Positions 31,994 to 43,130 of a stretch of 64,000 nt of DNA are shown here, piece by piece. Positions within the stretch are counted from its first letter, which is position 1. Every line of letters starts with the position of its first letter. Location: assembly GCA_025403435.1 (NCBI GenBank), contig CM046350.1, positions 11,759,561 to 11,823,560 of the forward strand. The letters run 5' to 3'. The notes below the pieces were generated by a model. It was not told the origin of the DNA. It searched no databases and was given only the letters and a program-made list of their open reading frames with translations. A program made the translations under genes and the position numbers. Origin of the DNA: Artocarpus heterophyllus (lineage: Eukaryota > Streptophyta > Magnoliopsida > Rosales > Moraceae).

Positions 31994-33465
31994 GTGGATC
32001 TTCCCGAAGGGGTAAAACCCATAGGGTATAAGTGGATCTACAAGAGGAAAAGAGGAGTGGATGGAAAGGTCGAAACCTTTAAGACTAGATTGGTAGCTAA
32101 GGGTTATACGCAAAAGGAAGGAATCGATTATGAAGAAACCTTTTCGCATGTAGCCATGCTTAAGTCCATCCGGATTCTCTTGTTCATAGCTGCCGCTCTC
32201 GACTACGAGATTTGGCAGATGGATGTCAAAATAGCTTTTCTGAATAACTATCTTGATGAGTCCATTTATATGGAACAACCAGACGGGTTCAAGGTCGTGG
32301 GTCAAGAGGGTAAGGTTTGTAAGCTGCTGAAGTCTATTTATGGACTTAAGCAGGCTTTTCGTTCTTGGAACATAAGATTTGATCAAGTGATCAAGACTTA
32401 TGGGTTCTCACAAAATGCGGATGAACCATGTGTTTACAAACACATTAAGGATGAGAATGTGGTTTTTCTACTGCTCTATGTAGATGACATTCTGCTAATT
32501 GGCAATGACGTTGGGCATTGTCATCGGTCAAATTATGGTTGACCAAGCAGTTTGACATGAAGGACTTGGGTGAGGCTAATTTTGTTCTCAGTATCCAGAT
32601 CTTTCGGGATAGGAAGAACAAAATGATAGCTTTGTCTCAGGTCGGCTACATAGATAAAATTCTCAGGAGATTTGCAATGCAGGATTCCAAGAAAGGTGGG
32701 CAACCATCTAGGTCTGGAATTACTCTTTCTAAGAAAGACTCTCCAAAGTCTTATGAAGAAAGAGAATACATAAAGAAGGTGCCTTATGCTTCAACAGTGA
32801 GTAGTTTCATGTATGCCATGCTTTGCACACGACCAGATATTAGCTATGTGGTCAGGATTGTGAGTCGATTTCAGGCGGATCCAGGACCAAACCATTGGGT
32901 TGCGGTAAAGCATATTTTCAAGTACCTGAGAAGGACTCGAGGGTATATGCTTGTGTATTCGGGTGAGGATTTAACTCCTTTAGGATACACTGATTCAGAT
33001 TTTCAATCCTATCTAGATTCTAGGAAATTGACTTCGGGGTTTGTGTTTACTCTGGGTGGCGGTGCCATCAGTTGGAGAAGTGTGAAGCAATATTGCACTT
33101 CGAATTCAACGATGGAGGCCGAGTATGTGGCGGCTAGTGATGCCTCGAAAGAAGCAGTGTAGCTCCGTAAGTTCCTTAGGGATCTTGAGGTAGTTCCTGG
33201 TATGGATAAAGCGGTATCACTGTACTGTGATAACAGTACGGCGGTAGCTAATGCTAAGAAACCAAGATTTCGCAAGAAGAGTAAGCATATTGATCGGAAG
33301 TATCATGTGATAAAGGACTTCGTTGAGGGCGGGCATGTCACGATGTGCAAGATCGCGTCAGAGGACAATTTAACTGATCCATTTACAAAAACACTTACTG
33401 GGAGAGTCTTCGAGAGGCATGTGGAAGCTATGGGGATGCGAAATTTGCTGTATTTACTCACTTAG
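31994..33465 (+). pseudogene. Copia reverse transcriptase and RNase H, element 1
   Basis: 31994-32542 carries PIGYKWIYKRKRG, QMDVKIAFLN, YGLKQAFRSW and the catalytic LLLYVDDILLIG. A frameshift near 32520 leads to 32518-33162 with the thumb and the RNase H start GYTDSDFQS. A TAG at 33160-33162 stands where Trp is expected. RNase H then completes at 33202-33465 with YCDNSTAVANA and HIDRKYHVI. Domain order is normal for copia, but reading frames are broken. Confidence 0.9.
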
Positions 33466-33466
33466 T

Positions 33467-33479
33467 GCAAGTGGGAGAT
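33467..33479 (+). other. Polypurine tract, copia element 1
   Basis: GCAAGTGGGAGAT lies just after the pol stop and directly before the TGTTAGACATG start of the LTR, as in other plant copia elements. Confidence 0.8.
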
Positions 33480-35602
33480 TGTTAGACATGTATGCCCTAA
33501 AGAGTAAAAATGTAATACGTTTTTTGAGACATTTTTATCAATAAAGAATTTATTCTTTTATATATACCAAATCTTGTCCTCTTTACGTTCATATTTGTTG
33601 AATGTATGATAAGCAAACAGTAGTCTGAGACTATCAGTCTAAACCTTAAGAATTGGGCATATGATGGACTGATTATGCGGAAGACACGATTCTTAAGGTG
33701 ACGGTCTAAAACATATGATCCGCAATCGAGGGAATAAAGTTGGACACTTTATTCATGTAAAGATTGTTATGTTGTCTATATCCCTTATAGGAGATGGTTT
33801 GTCTTGACCATCAGAGTTGGACTCTGTGACAATCGAGGGAATAAAGTTGGACACTTTATTCATGTAAAGATTGTTATGTTGTCTATATCCCTTATAGGAG
33901 ATGGTTTGTCTTGACCATCAGAGTTGGACTCTGTGAATAGAAACATTGACGCGTTGTCATAGATAATGATGTGTTGGATCGGGACATAAAGTGAATTGAT
34001 TTGGATTAATAATTTTGTCTCGGCAAATCGATTCACTTTAGACAGTCATTTGTATTGTATCTTAATCCTGAGATGAATAGTGGACCCATTGTCTCGACTT
34101 GTGTCTTTTGATGTACCAATGGGTGACTCACACATCTCTATAGTGGTATGCATGTCGGTACGTTGGAGGCATGACTCTTAATAGCGTAGACTTGTTATTC
34201 ATAGATATGGAATCCATAGCTCCTCTTTAGGAGTAATGATATCCTCTTATATGCGTTGTCCTGGAATTGAAAAACTAGAGCGCTCAATCATTTGGATACA
34301 TAGGTATAACCGAATGGTTTACTATCTTTGGATGGTAAGTTTTCTAATGGTGAGAGATAAAATTAATCGGGAAGGTAAGACAGAATTTGTCCTTAAGCCG
34401 ATTATGGATGATTATATGGGGATACGATACACTATGATATGTCATGGAGACTTAGCTACACGAGCTTCGTAATTCTATAAAGTTTGAGAGTGCAGCTCCA
34501 AGCTTTTAGTGGAGTAGCGTTGGAGTTGATAATTGTGAAATGTATATCTGGGATATTGGGTTTCATAATTATCATAAGCTTGAACTTTGTAGGTCCATTT
34601 TGGTCCCCTTTGCTAGCCCACAAAGTCCTGTAACGACACGACGTGCTTTTCCAATAATTAGTGACTTATGTCGGATTTATCAGATTGGTTTAAAATTTGT
34701 AAGAATCAAATAATTCATATTTGTTTATGGGTTGAATTAATTTTGTAAGAAATTAGTTCAAGATAAACTTGTTGAATTATTGCGATCAGATAATTCATGT
34801 CTGTTTATCGGTTGTTTTAATTTTGGACAAATTAGAACAAGATAAACTTGTAGAATTATTGTGAATTGATTTATTTTCTTAGAGATTATCTTGATAAAGT
34901 TTGTTTTGACCAGATAGCTTCTCTATTGGGTTATTTGAGTCAAAACTGAGACTTTATCATTTAGAATCTAGGGTGGAAAATAAAAGATTGGCGGATATTT
35001 TTTCTCTGGAGTTTGACCTGCCGAATGACATGGTCGGCCTACCGAACTAGCCTGTTCAGCCTGTCGATCAGAATGTTCGGCCTACCGATCAGCGAGAGAT
35101 AAGATTACGCGTTTTCATCTAATCTTATCAGATATTGATCCGAACTTGATTCTGTTTCGAGTTTTTGAGACCTAATCTGATACGGACTGACCCCAGGACC
35201 AATAGCTATATAAAGGGAGTGAGTCTCATGATTTACACAGATCAATTTGAGAGATTAAGGGTGATACTCTTCTAGTGAGCATCTGAAAACTCCCTAAGAG
35301 CTTTTGTTCACAAATCACGAACACTAGCTTTGGGTTCTCTCTATTAGTTGGAAGGAGAGTTACCGGTGGAAGAGCTGAACGTGTGAGCCCACACTCACTT
35401 CGGTCGTGGATAGAGAATAGCAAAGAAGACCAATTGGTTGAGGCTCTTCTAGAACGTTACTTTTCTTCATAAGCTGCGGAGGTTCTTCACACAAAGGTTA
35501 GTAAGATTTGTCTAATTTATACATATAACATGTCAAATTTGTATTTTGGAAATTACTCTAATGAAAATTTTTAAAATTTCGTTGCGCACTTTGTTTCCAA
35601 CA
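33480..35602 (+). repeat. 3' LTR of copia element 1
   Basis: It starts TGTTAGACATG and ends TTTCCAACA, about 2.12 kb including an internal 107-bp tandem duplication. After it LTR copy B resumes with CCACGTAGC. Confidence 0.85.
33723..33936 (+). repeat. 107-bp tandem duplication in the copia 3' LTR
   Basis: The segment starting CAATCGAGGGAATAAAG at 33723 is repeated exactly from 33830 to 33936. The two copies look identical, so this arose late, after the element had inserted or shortly before. Confidence 0.92.
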
Positions 35603-37156
35603 CCACGTAGCTTAACAGTTTCGATTTCTACAACTTTTGTGTTTTAAATTTCTTGAAATTCTAACTGTGTAGTGGATTTTTTTTTTGTTGCTATTTTTCA
35701 ATTCTGTCGAACATTTACAAGTCTTTACAATTTAGTCCTCTTAAAATTTCACAAAACTTTGTCCATAAAAATTGTTATCCTTTCTGTTTTGGCAGATCAT
35801 ATGCTTTGCTTGGAAAATAAATTGGCCTCCAAGACTCTCAAAGACCCAATTCCTTTGAAAATTAGTTAAATTTTATATTTTAACAAAGTTTAACACTCTT
35901 TTCATTTTTAACACAAAAACCCTACTTTCTTAACTTTCCATCATCATCATTGTATAACATTAACCAATCATACCATAATGTATACCTTAATATAAAATTC
36001 CAAAGACACTACAACAAACACTTGTTGTGTAAAAATAAAATCAAAACTAAGGTTAGGTTTTACCTAGGGATTTTTCCTTGCTTTGATCCTCCTTTGAAAG
36101 GTCCAAGGGATTGCTATTCCTTTCCACAAAAATTATGACAAAAACCCTATCAAAACCCTACTTCAAAAGCTCACGAAAATCATAAAAACTCATAGGAGAA
36201 ATTTAGATTTTTATCTCCATAGTAGCTTGAACTTGTTCTAGACTTGATCACCAATGACTAAAACTTGTTCTTAAGCTTGATCAGGAGTTGAGGTTTGAAA
36301 AAATATTTCAGAGAGTCCCAAGGGAGGGGGTCGATTCCATGAAGAGCAGAAAATGTTTTTTTTTTTTTTCATGTTTTACATGAAAAAAATGATAGAGACC
36401 AAATTAGCTCCTTTTGTGAGGCTAAATTTGATGCATTTAAAAGGTGAGGTGGCTTTTTGCCCATCTTAAAGGTGCCACCAAAGTGGGTCTCATATCAATT
36501 TTTTAACAATCTAAATTTATACTGATAGTATTTTTTTATACTGCTAGTATATTTCACATACTGCTAGCATTATTTCCTATGTTGTGTTTCAAGGTCCACA
36601 AACTTCCACATCATCTACATAGTATAGTTCCTATACTACTTAGCTTTACTAGTCTAATTTTTAGACTACATTACTTTATGCAATATAATTTACATACTGC
36701 TTAACTTTATGCAGTATAATTCCTATACCCCTTTATATTGCTTAAATTTATTAGTATAATTCTTATATTATATAACTTTATTAGTGTAATTTTTACATTA
36801 TATTATTCTTATTTTGCATAATTTTCATACTGTGTATTTCTTATAGTATATTTCTATCTTAAAATTTGTTGCAACACATTCTCCAATAATTAATTTTTTT
36901 AGTTTATTTTTCATATCATTTATTCGTTGTTCAAGTTTATGACATGATTTTAAACCTTGAGAATCTCATTTTCTTTTTTATAGAATTTTTCATAAAAATC
37001 AGATTTAAACAATAATCCTTGTGATGCTAAAATTGCTCCTTAAATTCTGAACAAATTTTCGAGCATAAAATTTAGCCCGTAAAATTGTTCATAAGTTACT
37101 TAGCATAATCCTTAATTATTGTATTTTTAATACATTAAAAATACTCGGGTGTCACA
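35603..37156 (-). mobile_element. LTR copy B, right portion
   Basis: Resumes the block homologous to copy A from about 21579 to 23115, and ends CTCGGGTGTCACA. It includes the palindrome array at about 36526-36860. Confidence 0.7.
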
Positions 37157-39379
37157 CCACACTTCCCAAACATCCTAGTAACTATTTGTATCTTTTTTCT
37201 TTTTAATATCCAAAGAGACTTGTTTTTTTAATATTAACTATTAGGGTGTACAATGAAAAGTATTTGAGGAATATAATAAATTTTAATATTAAAAGTAAAC
37301 AATTTTAAATTTTAAATTTGATATTTTTATTTTGAAGTGTCTTTAGGAATATTAACATTCTTAGTTTCAACCAAAACTTATAGTTACTGCGATGTAAATA
37401 AGCATGAATTACAGTATAAAACTCTTATATACTATTTTAATCAAAATTAGTTTGATAGTTTTGAATCAATACTCTTAAATACTCTTTAATTTTCTTGCAC
37501 ATTATAATATGAAGAAGTATGACCGGTAGACGTAGTCGGTTTGCCAATTTGGTCTAGATTGGACAACGTTTCTCAAAAACATGTCATCGGTTGATTTGCA
37601 GTTGTTGCACATAATGATTTATCAGTCCATATGAAATTTTGGACTTATAATTAGTTACATGCTTGAAGGAGACAATGACATCCTTGACCATAATAGAAAT
37701 GAATAAATACTTTTTAGTTTCTTAATATTAAAAATTCCAAAAGTATAATCAGGCTTTGATGCCAGTATAATTGTTCTACAGTGTTATGTTTGCGCTGCTC
37801 CTTCGACGTTGTTGGATGAAATATCAATAAAAGTTCGAAGTTATTTCAAGGAAGATTCCATGTCCCCTTCACCTTGCTACAATAATTATATTTATAAGTA
37901 ATATAATTCGTACTTTATATGTTAAGAGTTAAGTTAGACAACTTATTTATTTATTTGTCATTAAGGGTAATATAGTCTTTTTAATTGTTTTGTGTAGGTC
38001 TATATAAACCTTCTTTCCTGTATTTTATTGTAGCTAGTTTTGTGACGTCGCCAATTTTGATTTTTGAATTCACATTGTACACATCATTTTCTCATATGTT
38101 ATGTGGCATTAGCACCATATCTTATTTCTACCATTAAAAAAAAGATAGAATAAACTAGGTAAATACGGGGTGGTGGTGGGAGGAAAAAAATAAAGCCAAT
38201 CATCTTTTTTTATTCCCTTTGGGCTTAAGGTTATATTTTCCTCCTTGTGTGTGTGACAATTATAATTCTTTTGAGGCGAAAAAAGACAAAAAAGAGTAGA
38301 TTGTGCAGTCCATATTGTTTGGGAATAGTTATAGAGAATGGTTTGTAAGTAAGGATATCATCTCCTATTGGTATGGGCCTTTTGGGGTAAATCTTAAGAG
38401 CAAAATCGTGCGAGCTTAAGCCCAAAGCAAACAGTATCATTTCAAGTGTAGGTGTGAGTCTGAGCAAGCATTGATGAGGTTTGGTCTAGGTGTCTTTGGG
38501 TGAGGGTGGCTTGGACAAAGCAAAACAAGGATGGTTTTGTGTAGCTTTGGGGCGGAAGACGGCGAATCTGCGCATTCTCACTGAAGGGACAGTGATGCTC
38601 GGGCGACGAGTTAGCCGACCTGCTTAGAGGAGGACATCATGGGCAGGGGCTCAGATGGAGGAGGAAGGAGACGTGTTAAAAAAATATAGGACGGCAAGAG
38701 TAGAAAATTTTTGGAAAAAACATTGGAATCGTTTTTCCTTCCATAGATGGTAGGAATGAAGATTCAACCAAGATGGCTAAATGGCCATTACTTTTGAATG
38801 AGTATTTCGATTACGAAAAGAAACCAAACATCAGATTTATGCTCCATTCCATTCATCCCAACCAAACGTGCCTTAAATGGTTTAAAATCACCTAATAGAC
38901 TCCTACATATAATTTCATTTACAAACTCCATGTCCGATTCGGCTCCATTTAACTGAGCCATAGCTAAATGGCCGAGTAAGGTAGTCTTATGATTCTTGAC
39001 TAGCGTCTTAAGATCTTGCTTACATTTCATAAGATTAAGGACTATTGTTAGCTTAATTAAGGAGACTTGATTTTGAAATCTTTCCTCGAGAGTTTCCTAA
39101 ATACGCTTTGCACTGTCAAAGTCCTTAACTCCTTTATTTCCTAATTATAATAGCTGTACTGTTCATTCTTAGTAGTCCTTTACATACCTAAATCCTAGCT
39201 GTATGAAAGAGTACATGTGTGGCTATTATCGCCCGATAGTCCAAAATGTGATGTATCCATGCTTTGCTTTTTTTCCCCCTTTTATTTTTAAGTTTCAACT
39301 GCTTTATATTTTTTATTTTACTATCTCATAATTTTTGTTCAATTTTTTTTCCTTTATGTATTTCTATGATCAAATATAC
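37157..39379. repeat. Flank of segmental duplication, copy B
   Basis: Homologous to 23116-25550. It lacks the roughly 240-bp stretch present in copy A and carries about 50 extra bases at about 38911-38960 within the Gag relic. No gene of its own is supported. Confidence 0.75.
38788..39030 (-). pseudogene. Ty1/copia Gag relic, copy B
   Basis: This reads MKCKQDLKTLVKNH, then LGHLAMAQLNGAESDMEF and ICRSLLGDFKPFKARL. The MxxLNxAExNGAE-like middle segment is characteristic of copia Gag. It is longer than copy A, which has lost this part. Confidence 0.5.
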
Positions 39380-39456
39380 TTTTGCCTAAATTATTATTAA
39401 TTGCAACTTCCTTCAAAAAAAAATTTGAGTATAGGGGATTCAAACTCTATATTTAT

Positions 39457-40151
39457 TAGGGGTGAACAAAAACCGCCCCGCAACCGCCGCCCGCCCGCCC
39501 AAAAAAAAGACTATGCGGGTTCAACCCGCCCATTGGCGGGTTCAACCCGCCCGCCTACATATGTTGGCGGGCGGGTACGGTTTTAAATTTTAGGGGGCGG
39601 GTTCAACCCGAACCCGCCCGCCTAATTCTTAAAAAAAAAAAAAAAAAAAAAACTTAATCTAAACCTCTCCCACTCCTCATTCTTTAAAAAGAAAAAGAAC
39701 ATTTGACTTTGTTCATCATTTCATCTGTAGTATCCTGTTATTTTCGAACCCAATGAACAGGTTTTATGGAAGAACAAGAATTCTTGACTTTGTTCATCAC
39801 TTCATATATAGTTGATGTTTCTTGTTGCAATGAATGATTATGTTTCTAATTTGTTGTGAATATGGTTATTGTCTTTAGGCGTCAAACTTGGTTGTTGTTG
39901 AGAATGCTTCATACATTATCGTCTTTATTTTCTACAAATTTTCTTCACTTTTTTTTAAATAAAAAAGAGCTCAAAAAATTATATTGTACATTAGTGTAGA
40001 CCCAACCCGCCCGCACCCGCCCGCCCCCAAACCGAAACCGCCCGCCACTCCTCCATGGGCGGTTTGTGGGTTGGTTAATCGCCAACCCGCCACTTAAAAA
40101 AACAGCCCACACCTGCCCAAAAACTGCCTATCCGCCCGTTGTTCACCCCTA
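39457..40151. mobile_element. Non-autonomous hAT-type element, 695 bp
   Basis: Terminal inverted repeats TAGGGGTGAACAA and TTGTTCACCCCTA are perfect over 13 bp. They are flanked by an 8-bp duplication ATATTTAT (39449-39456 and 40152-40159), as expected for the hAT superfamily. The subterminal regions on both sides carry many GCCCGCC/GGCGGG and AACCCGCC words. The interior is AT-rich with a poly-A run near 39631 and no transposase. Confidence 0.93.
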
Positions 40152-40159
40152 ATATTTAT

Positions 40160-41436
40160 AGTCAGGTGTGAAAATATCGTGAGGTTATATTTATGGTACT
40201 TAACATATACTCTTTGAATTTTAAATAATTTTTTAAATATTTATATATATTATTATTGTATACTACATTATAAAATCTCTAATAAATCAACGCCATTCCC
40301 TTCTGCATAAATTAGTACTGAAATAAAAATATAACCAAGGATGACAGGTCTAATAAGCATTACAAAACCGTGTAAGCCATTTAGGGACGGGATCAGATAT
40401 TTGCGACAGTAAAACATTGGCATTCTCTTGCTTTATATAAAATTTGATTATTTAGATTAAAACTAAACGACTTTTATTTAAAAAAAAAGAAGAAATATAC
40501 TCTGCATTCTAAATGTTTCTTCTTACTTTTTTTTGGAGTCTACTAAATGTTTCATGCCTAGCAAAGAAAAAGATCTAATCTAAAACATTTCTTATCAATC
40601 GTTTTTTTTTATTTTTTTCTTGGTGCTTAATTATGGGACGACGACAAATCTATGGTACAGCATTAACAACTCGAAACGTCGTCGTATAACTACAGCGTGG
40701 CATGTATGTAATAGCTACAGCGGGAGAGAATATGTAAGACGAGGCAAGTGGTCCATGAGGTTAAATGATAAAATTATTTGTTTTCACAAAAATAATAATT
40801 AAATAATAATATATCCAGTCCTTAAGTTGACTAGAGAGAGTCAACCTTCAAGTTCAAGTTCAAGTCGTAGGCTCTGCGTCCACCACATTCACTCTCCTTC
40901 ACCACCGCACCAATGGCTGCCTCAACTACTTTCTTCAATATCTCAGGTGAGATTAATCCAGAACTTCAAATGCAAATTTTTACATGCCTATTATCTTCAA
41001 AAAAAAAAAAAAAGAAAAGAAAAAGAAGTGAATATGTAATTTTTTTACTAAAACTTCTTAATTTGCATCTTTACTTTTCCAGTTAAACTGTGGATATATT
41101 GACTGAATTAGACTTATTACCTCGGTTTCTTTGAATCACATGACTATTATATTTCTGCATAACATCTTTTAGTTAGAAATTTCATTTTTTCTTGAAAGAT
41201 ATGCAATGTAGAAGACTGAAGAATAAAAACCGAGTAGAAATTAAGAAGCCACTGGCATAAAAATTCAATGAAAAAGGCAAATGCGAGGAAATAAATTCAA
41301 TGAAGCTGAAATATAAACAAGTCAGCTAACACATGTTTCTACCTGGACCTATTATTTATTTATTTATTTTTTGCTGTTAAATTGAACTTAAATATACATG
41401 GCTATTTCAAAAAGTACAAACGACACAACTTAAGAA
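40160..41436. other. Intergenic, with a possible isolated first exon
   Basis: At 40913-40946 an ATG opens MAASTTFFNIS and reaches donor GTGAG, with a plausible 5' leader before it. No second exon was recognised, so this is weak. Otherwise the DNA is AT-rich and ends at the 3' end of the ACA-like pseudogene. Confidence 0.35.
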
Positions 41437-42575
41437 TTAGGAAGACACTGATGTGGAATTTGCAGAATTCATCAAAGGAAGTTCTAGATTGGAGACGGAA
41501 TCTGAGGAAGAAGAGTGTGTCATGGTAGTTGATCCAACATGAGAGCTTAATTTCCGCTTCTTGATAAAGTCTGAGACATACTTTGCAGCTAAATCCACAG
41601 AACAAGAACCAGTTCCTATTAAAACACAACACTCCACTGCACCCAACTCAACCTTGCATCTCCCACCAGAATATGTGACACCTCAGTGAAACCCGCCTGA
41701 AATGCCACTATGATTACACAAGCCAATCCAAACCATGGATTTCGATGTCCCTTTAAACACATTCATCTTCTCTAGCTCTCTTGAGTTCACTTGGTTAACA
41801 CTTGGCACAGAACAAAGCTGTTGAAGATCATGGATTTACTGACCTTTTTGGTGATGCATCATAGCCTGCCCTTTGAAATGAAAGGTGACCAAAATGGTGG
41901 TCTGGTATATGGCCTGAATGACTATATTTCTCCACATGGGCTTTGATATTAGGGGCTCAGTTTGCCTTACTGGAGACTTGTGCATCAGCTCATCCCTTGG
42001 TGGCTCCATCAAGAGAGCAGGCCCGGATAGGATTGTCACAATAAGGTTTGCCCAAATCAGGAATGCCCGTGATCGGTGTATCTCCCAACCAATTGTGCTG
42101 ATGGAAGCTATCAATGTGCCTGCAATGTTTGTGACAAGCTCGAGTTGGATGTACTTTTGAATGTTGTGGTAAGTACATCTTCCACAGCTTATAATGGTCA
42201 GCAAGGAATTCAAGCTTCCATCATAAACAATATGTCAGAGCTCTCTCTAGCAATTTCGCTGCCCCAAGTCCCCATGGAGATGCCAAGATTGGCTTCTTTT
42301 AGCGTGGGGGACTCATTCGTTCTGCTTCCAAGTGCCACCACCACATTGCCTTTCTTTCAAGCATTGCACCAGAAGTAGTCTATCAGAAGGAAGAGAGTTC
42401 CCCATCACACAGATTTTGTCTATTTTATTTATCCTCTCTACTTCATCATAGTTTCGAAATTCTTCACCCTTAATGACCAATCCATCTGTGGGAAGAATTC
42501 CACATGCACTAGCTATATCCTCCAGCTCTGAAACATCATCTTCTGAGACCAATCTGATTTTAACTCCAGCATCTT
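41437..42575 (-). pseudogene. Second ACA-like Ca2+-ATPase copy, frameshifted and cut by an assembly gap
   Basis: From the gap downward the minus strand encodes the phosphorylation-domain end (RLVSEDDVSEL, where TGDN is normal), PSDRLLLVQCL, then after a frameshift ALGSRTNESPTLKEAN (GDGTND normal), then after another frameshift SCGRCTYHNIQKYIQLELV and NLIVTILSGPALL. Further frame changes precede FNSFVLCQ and a Ser-rich tail ending in TAA at 41437. Stops and frameshifts near 42215, 42325 and 41845 make it a pseudogene. Several of the motif losses fall at the same sites as in the copy at 2372-15261, consistent with a shared degenerate ancestor. The N-terminal half is not visible beyond the gap. 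Confidence 0.85.
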
Positions 42576-42675
42576 NNNNNNNNNNNNNNNNNNNNNNNNN
42601 NNNNNNNNNNNNNNNNNNNNNNNNNNNNNNNNNNNNNNNNNNNNNNNNNNNNNNNNNNNNNNNNNNNNNNNNNNN
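42576..42675. other. Assembly gap (100 N)
   Basis: Exactly 100 N bases, a usual placeholder for a gap of unknown size. It interrupts the second ACA-like copy. Confidence 0.99.
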
Positions 42676-43130
42676 CATGATGTATAATAATAAAGTTTGG
42701 TTCATCTATATCTTTGTTTGCCCAGCATATTCAACATAGTAATACTTTGTCACACATTATATTGTTAAATATCCAAATATTCAAGGAAAAAGGGCAAGCC
42801 ACACTGTAGAATATTTAGCTGCAGTAATATTCACGGCAGAATAAAAACGTCACATTCTTTTCTCTTTTTTTTTACACCAGATATAATTACTTTGGCTGAT
42901 GATATCCACAAAGAATGAATGAGTTTAGAAACAATATATTAGCAAGTCCTTGAAAAGAACAAATACTAGTCATTATGTTAACAGAGAATATTGAAAAAAA
43001 AAAAATTCACTGAGATCCTGTCAAAATTAAATATTCAAATCTCATCATATGCACATGATCAAGAACTGAGACATCAATCTCATAGTTGCCTGATTAGGGT
43101 CAATCCTTGGCTGATTGCTTGGGGCTTCTT
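42676..43130. other. 3' flank of the SRF gene
   Basis: AT-rich DNA following the SRF stop codon on the minus strand, likely including its 3' UTR. ACA-like coding sequence is not recognisable on this side of the gap. Confidence 0.5.

Larger units (their letters stand above)
28967..35602 (+). mobile_element. Decayed Ty1/copia retrotransposon, 5' LTR missing
   Basis: It contains a leader, degenerate gag-pol (29513-33465), a PPT and a 3' LTR (33480-35602), but no 5' LTR or PBS. The left end sits at a deletion junction inside LTR copy B. Several stops and frameshifts divide the polyprotein, so it is dead as an autonomous element. Its proteins and leader layout resemble the copia element at 52247-61406, so both belong to one lineage (TNT1-94-like polyprotein type). 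Confidence 0.9.

Noticed and set aside
19410..37156. Reading LTR copies A and B as the two ends of one large gypsy element
   Set aside because: The DNA next to copy B shows no PBS at the expected edge, and both copies share about 2.3 kb outside their 5' ends, which fits a segmental duplication better.
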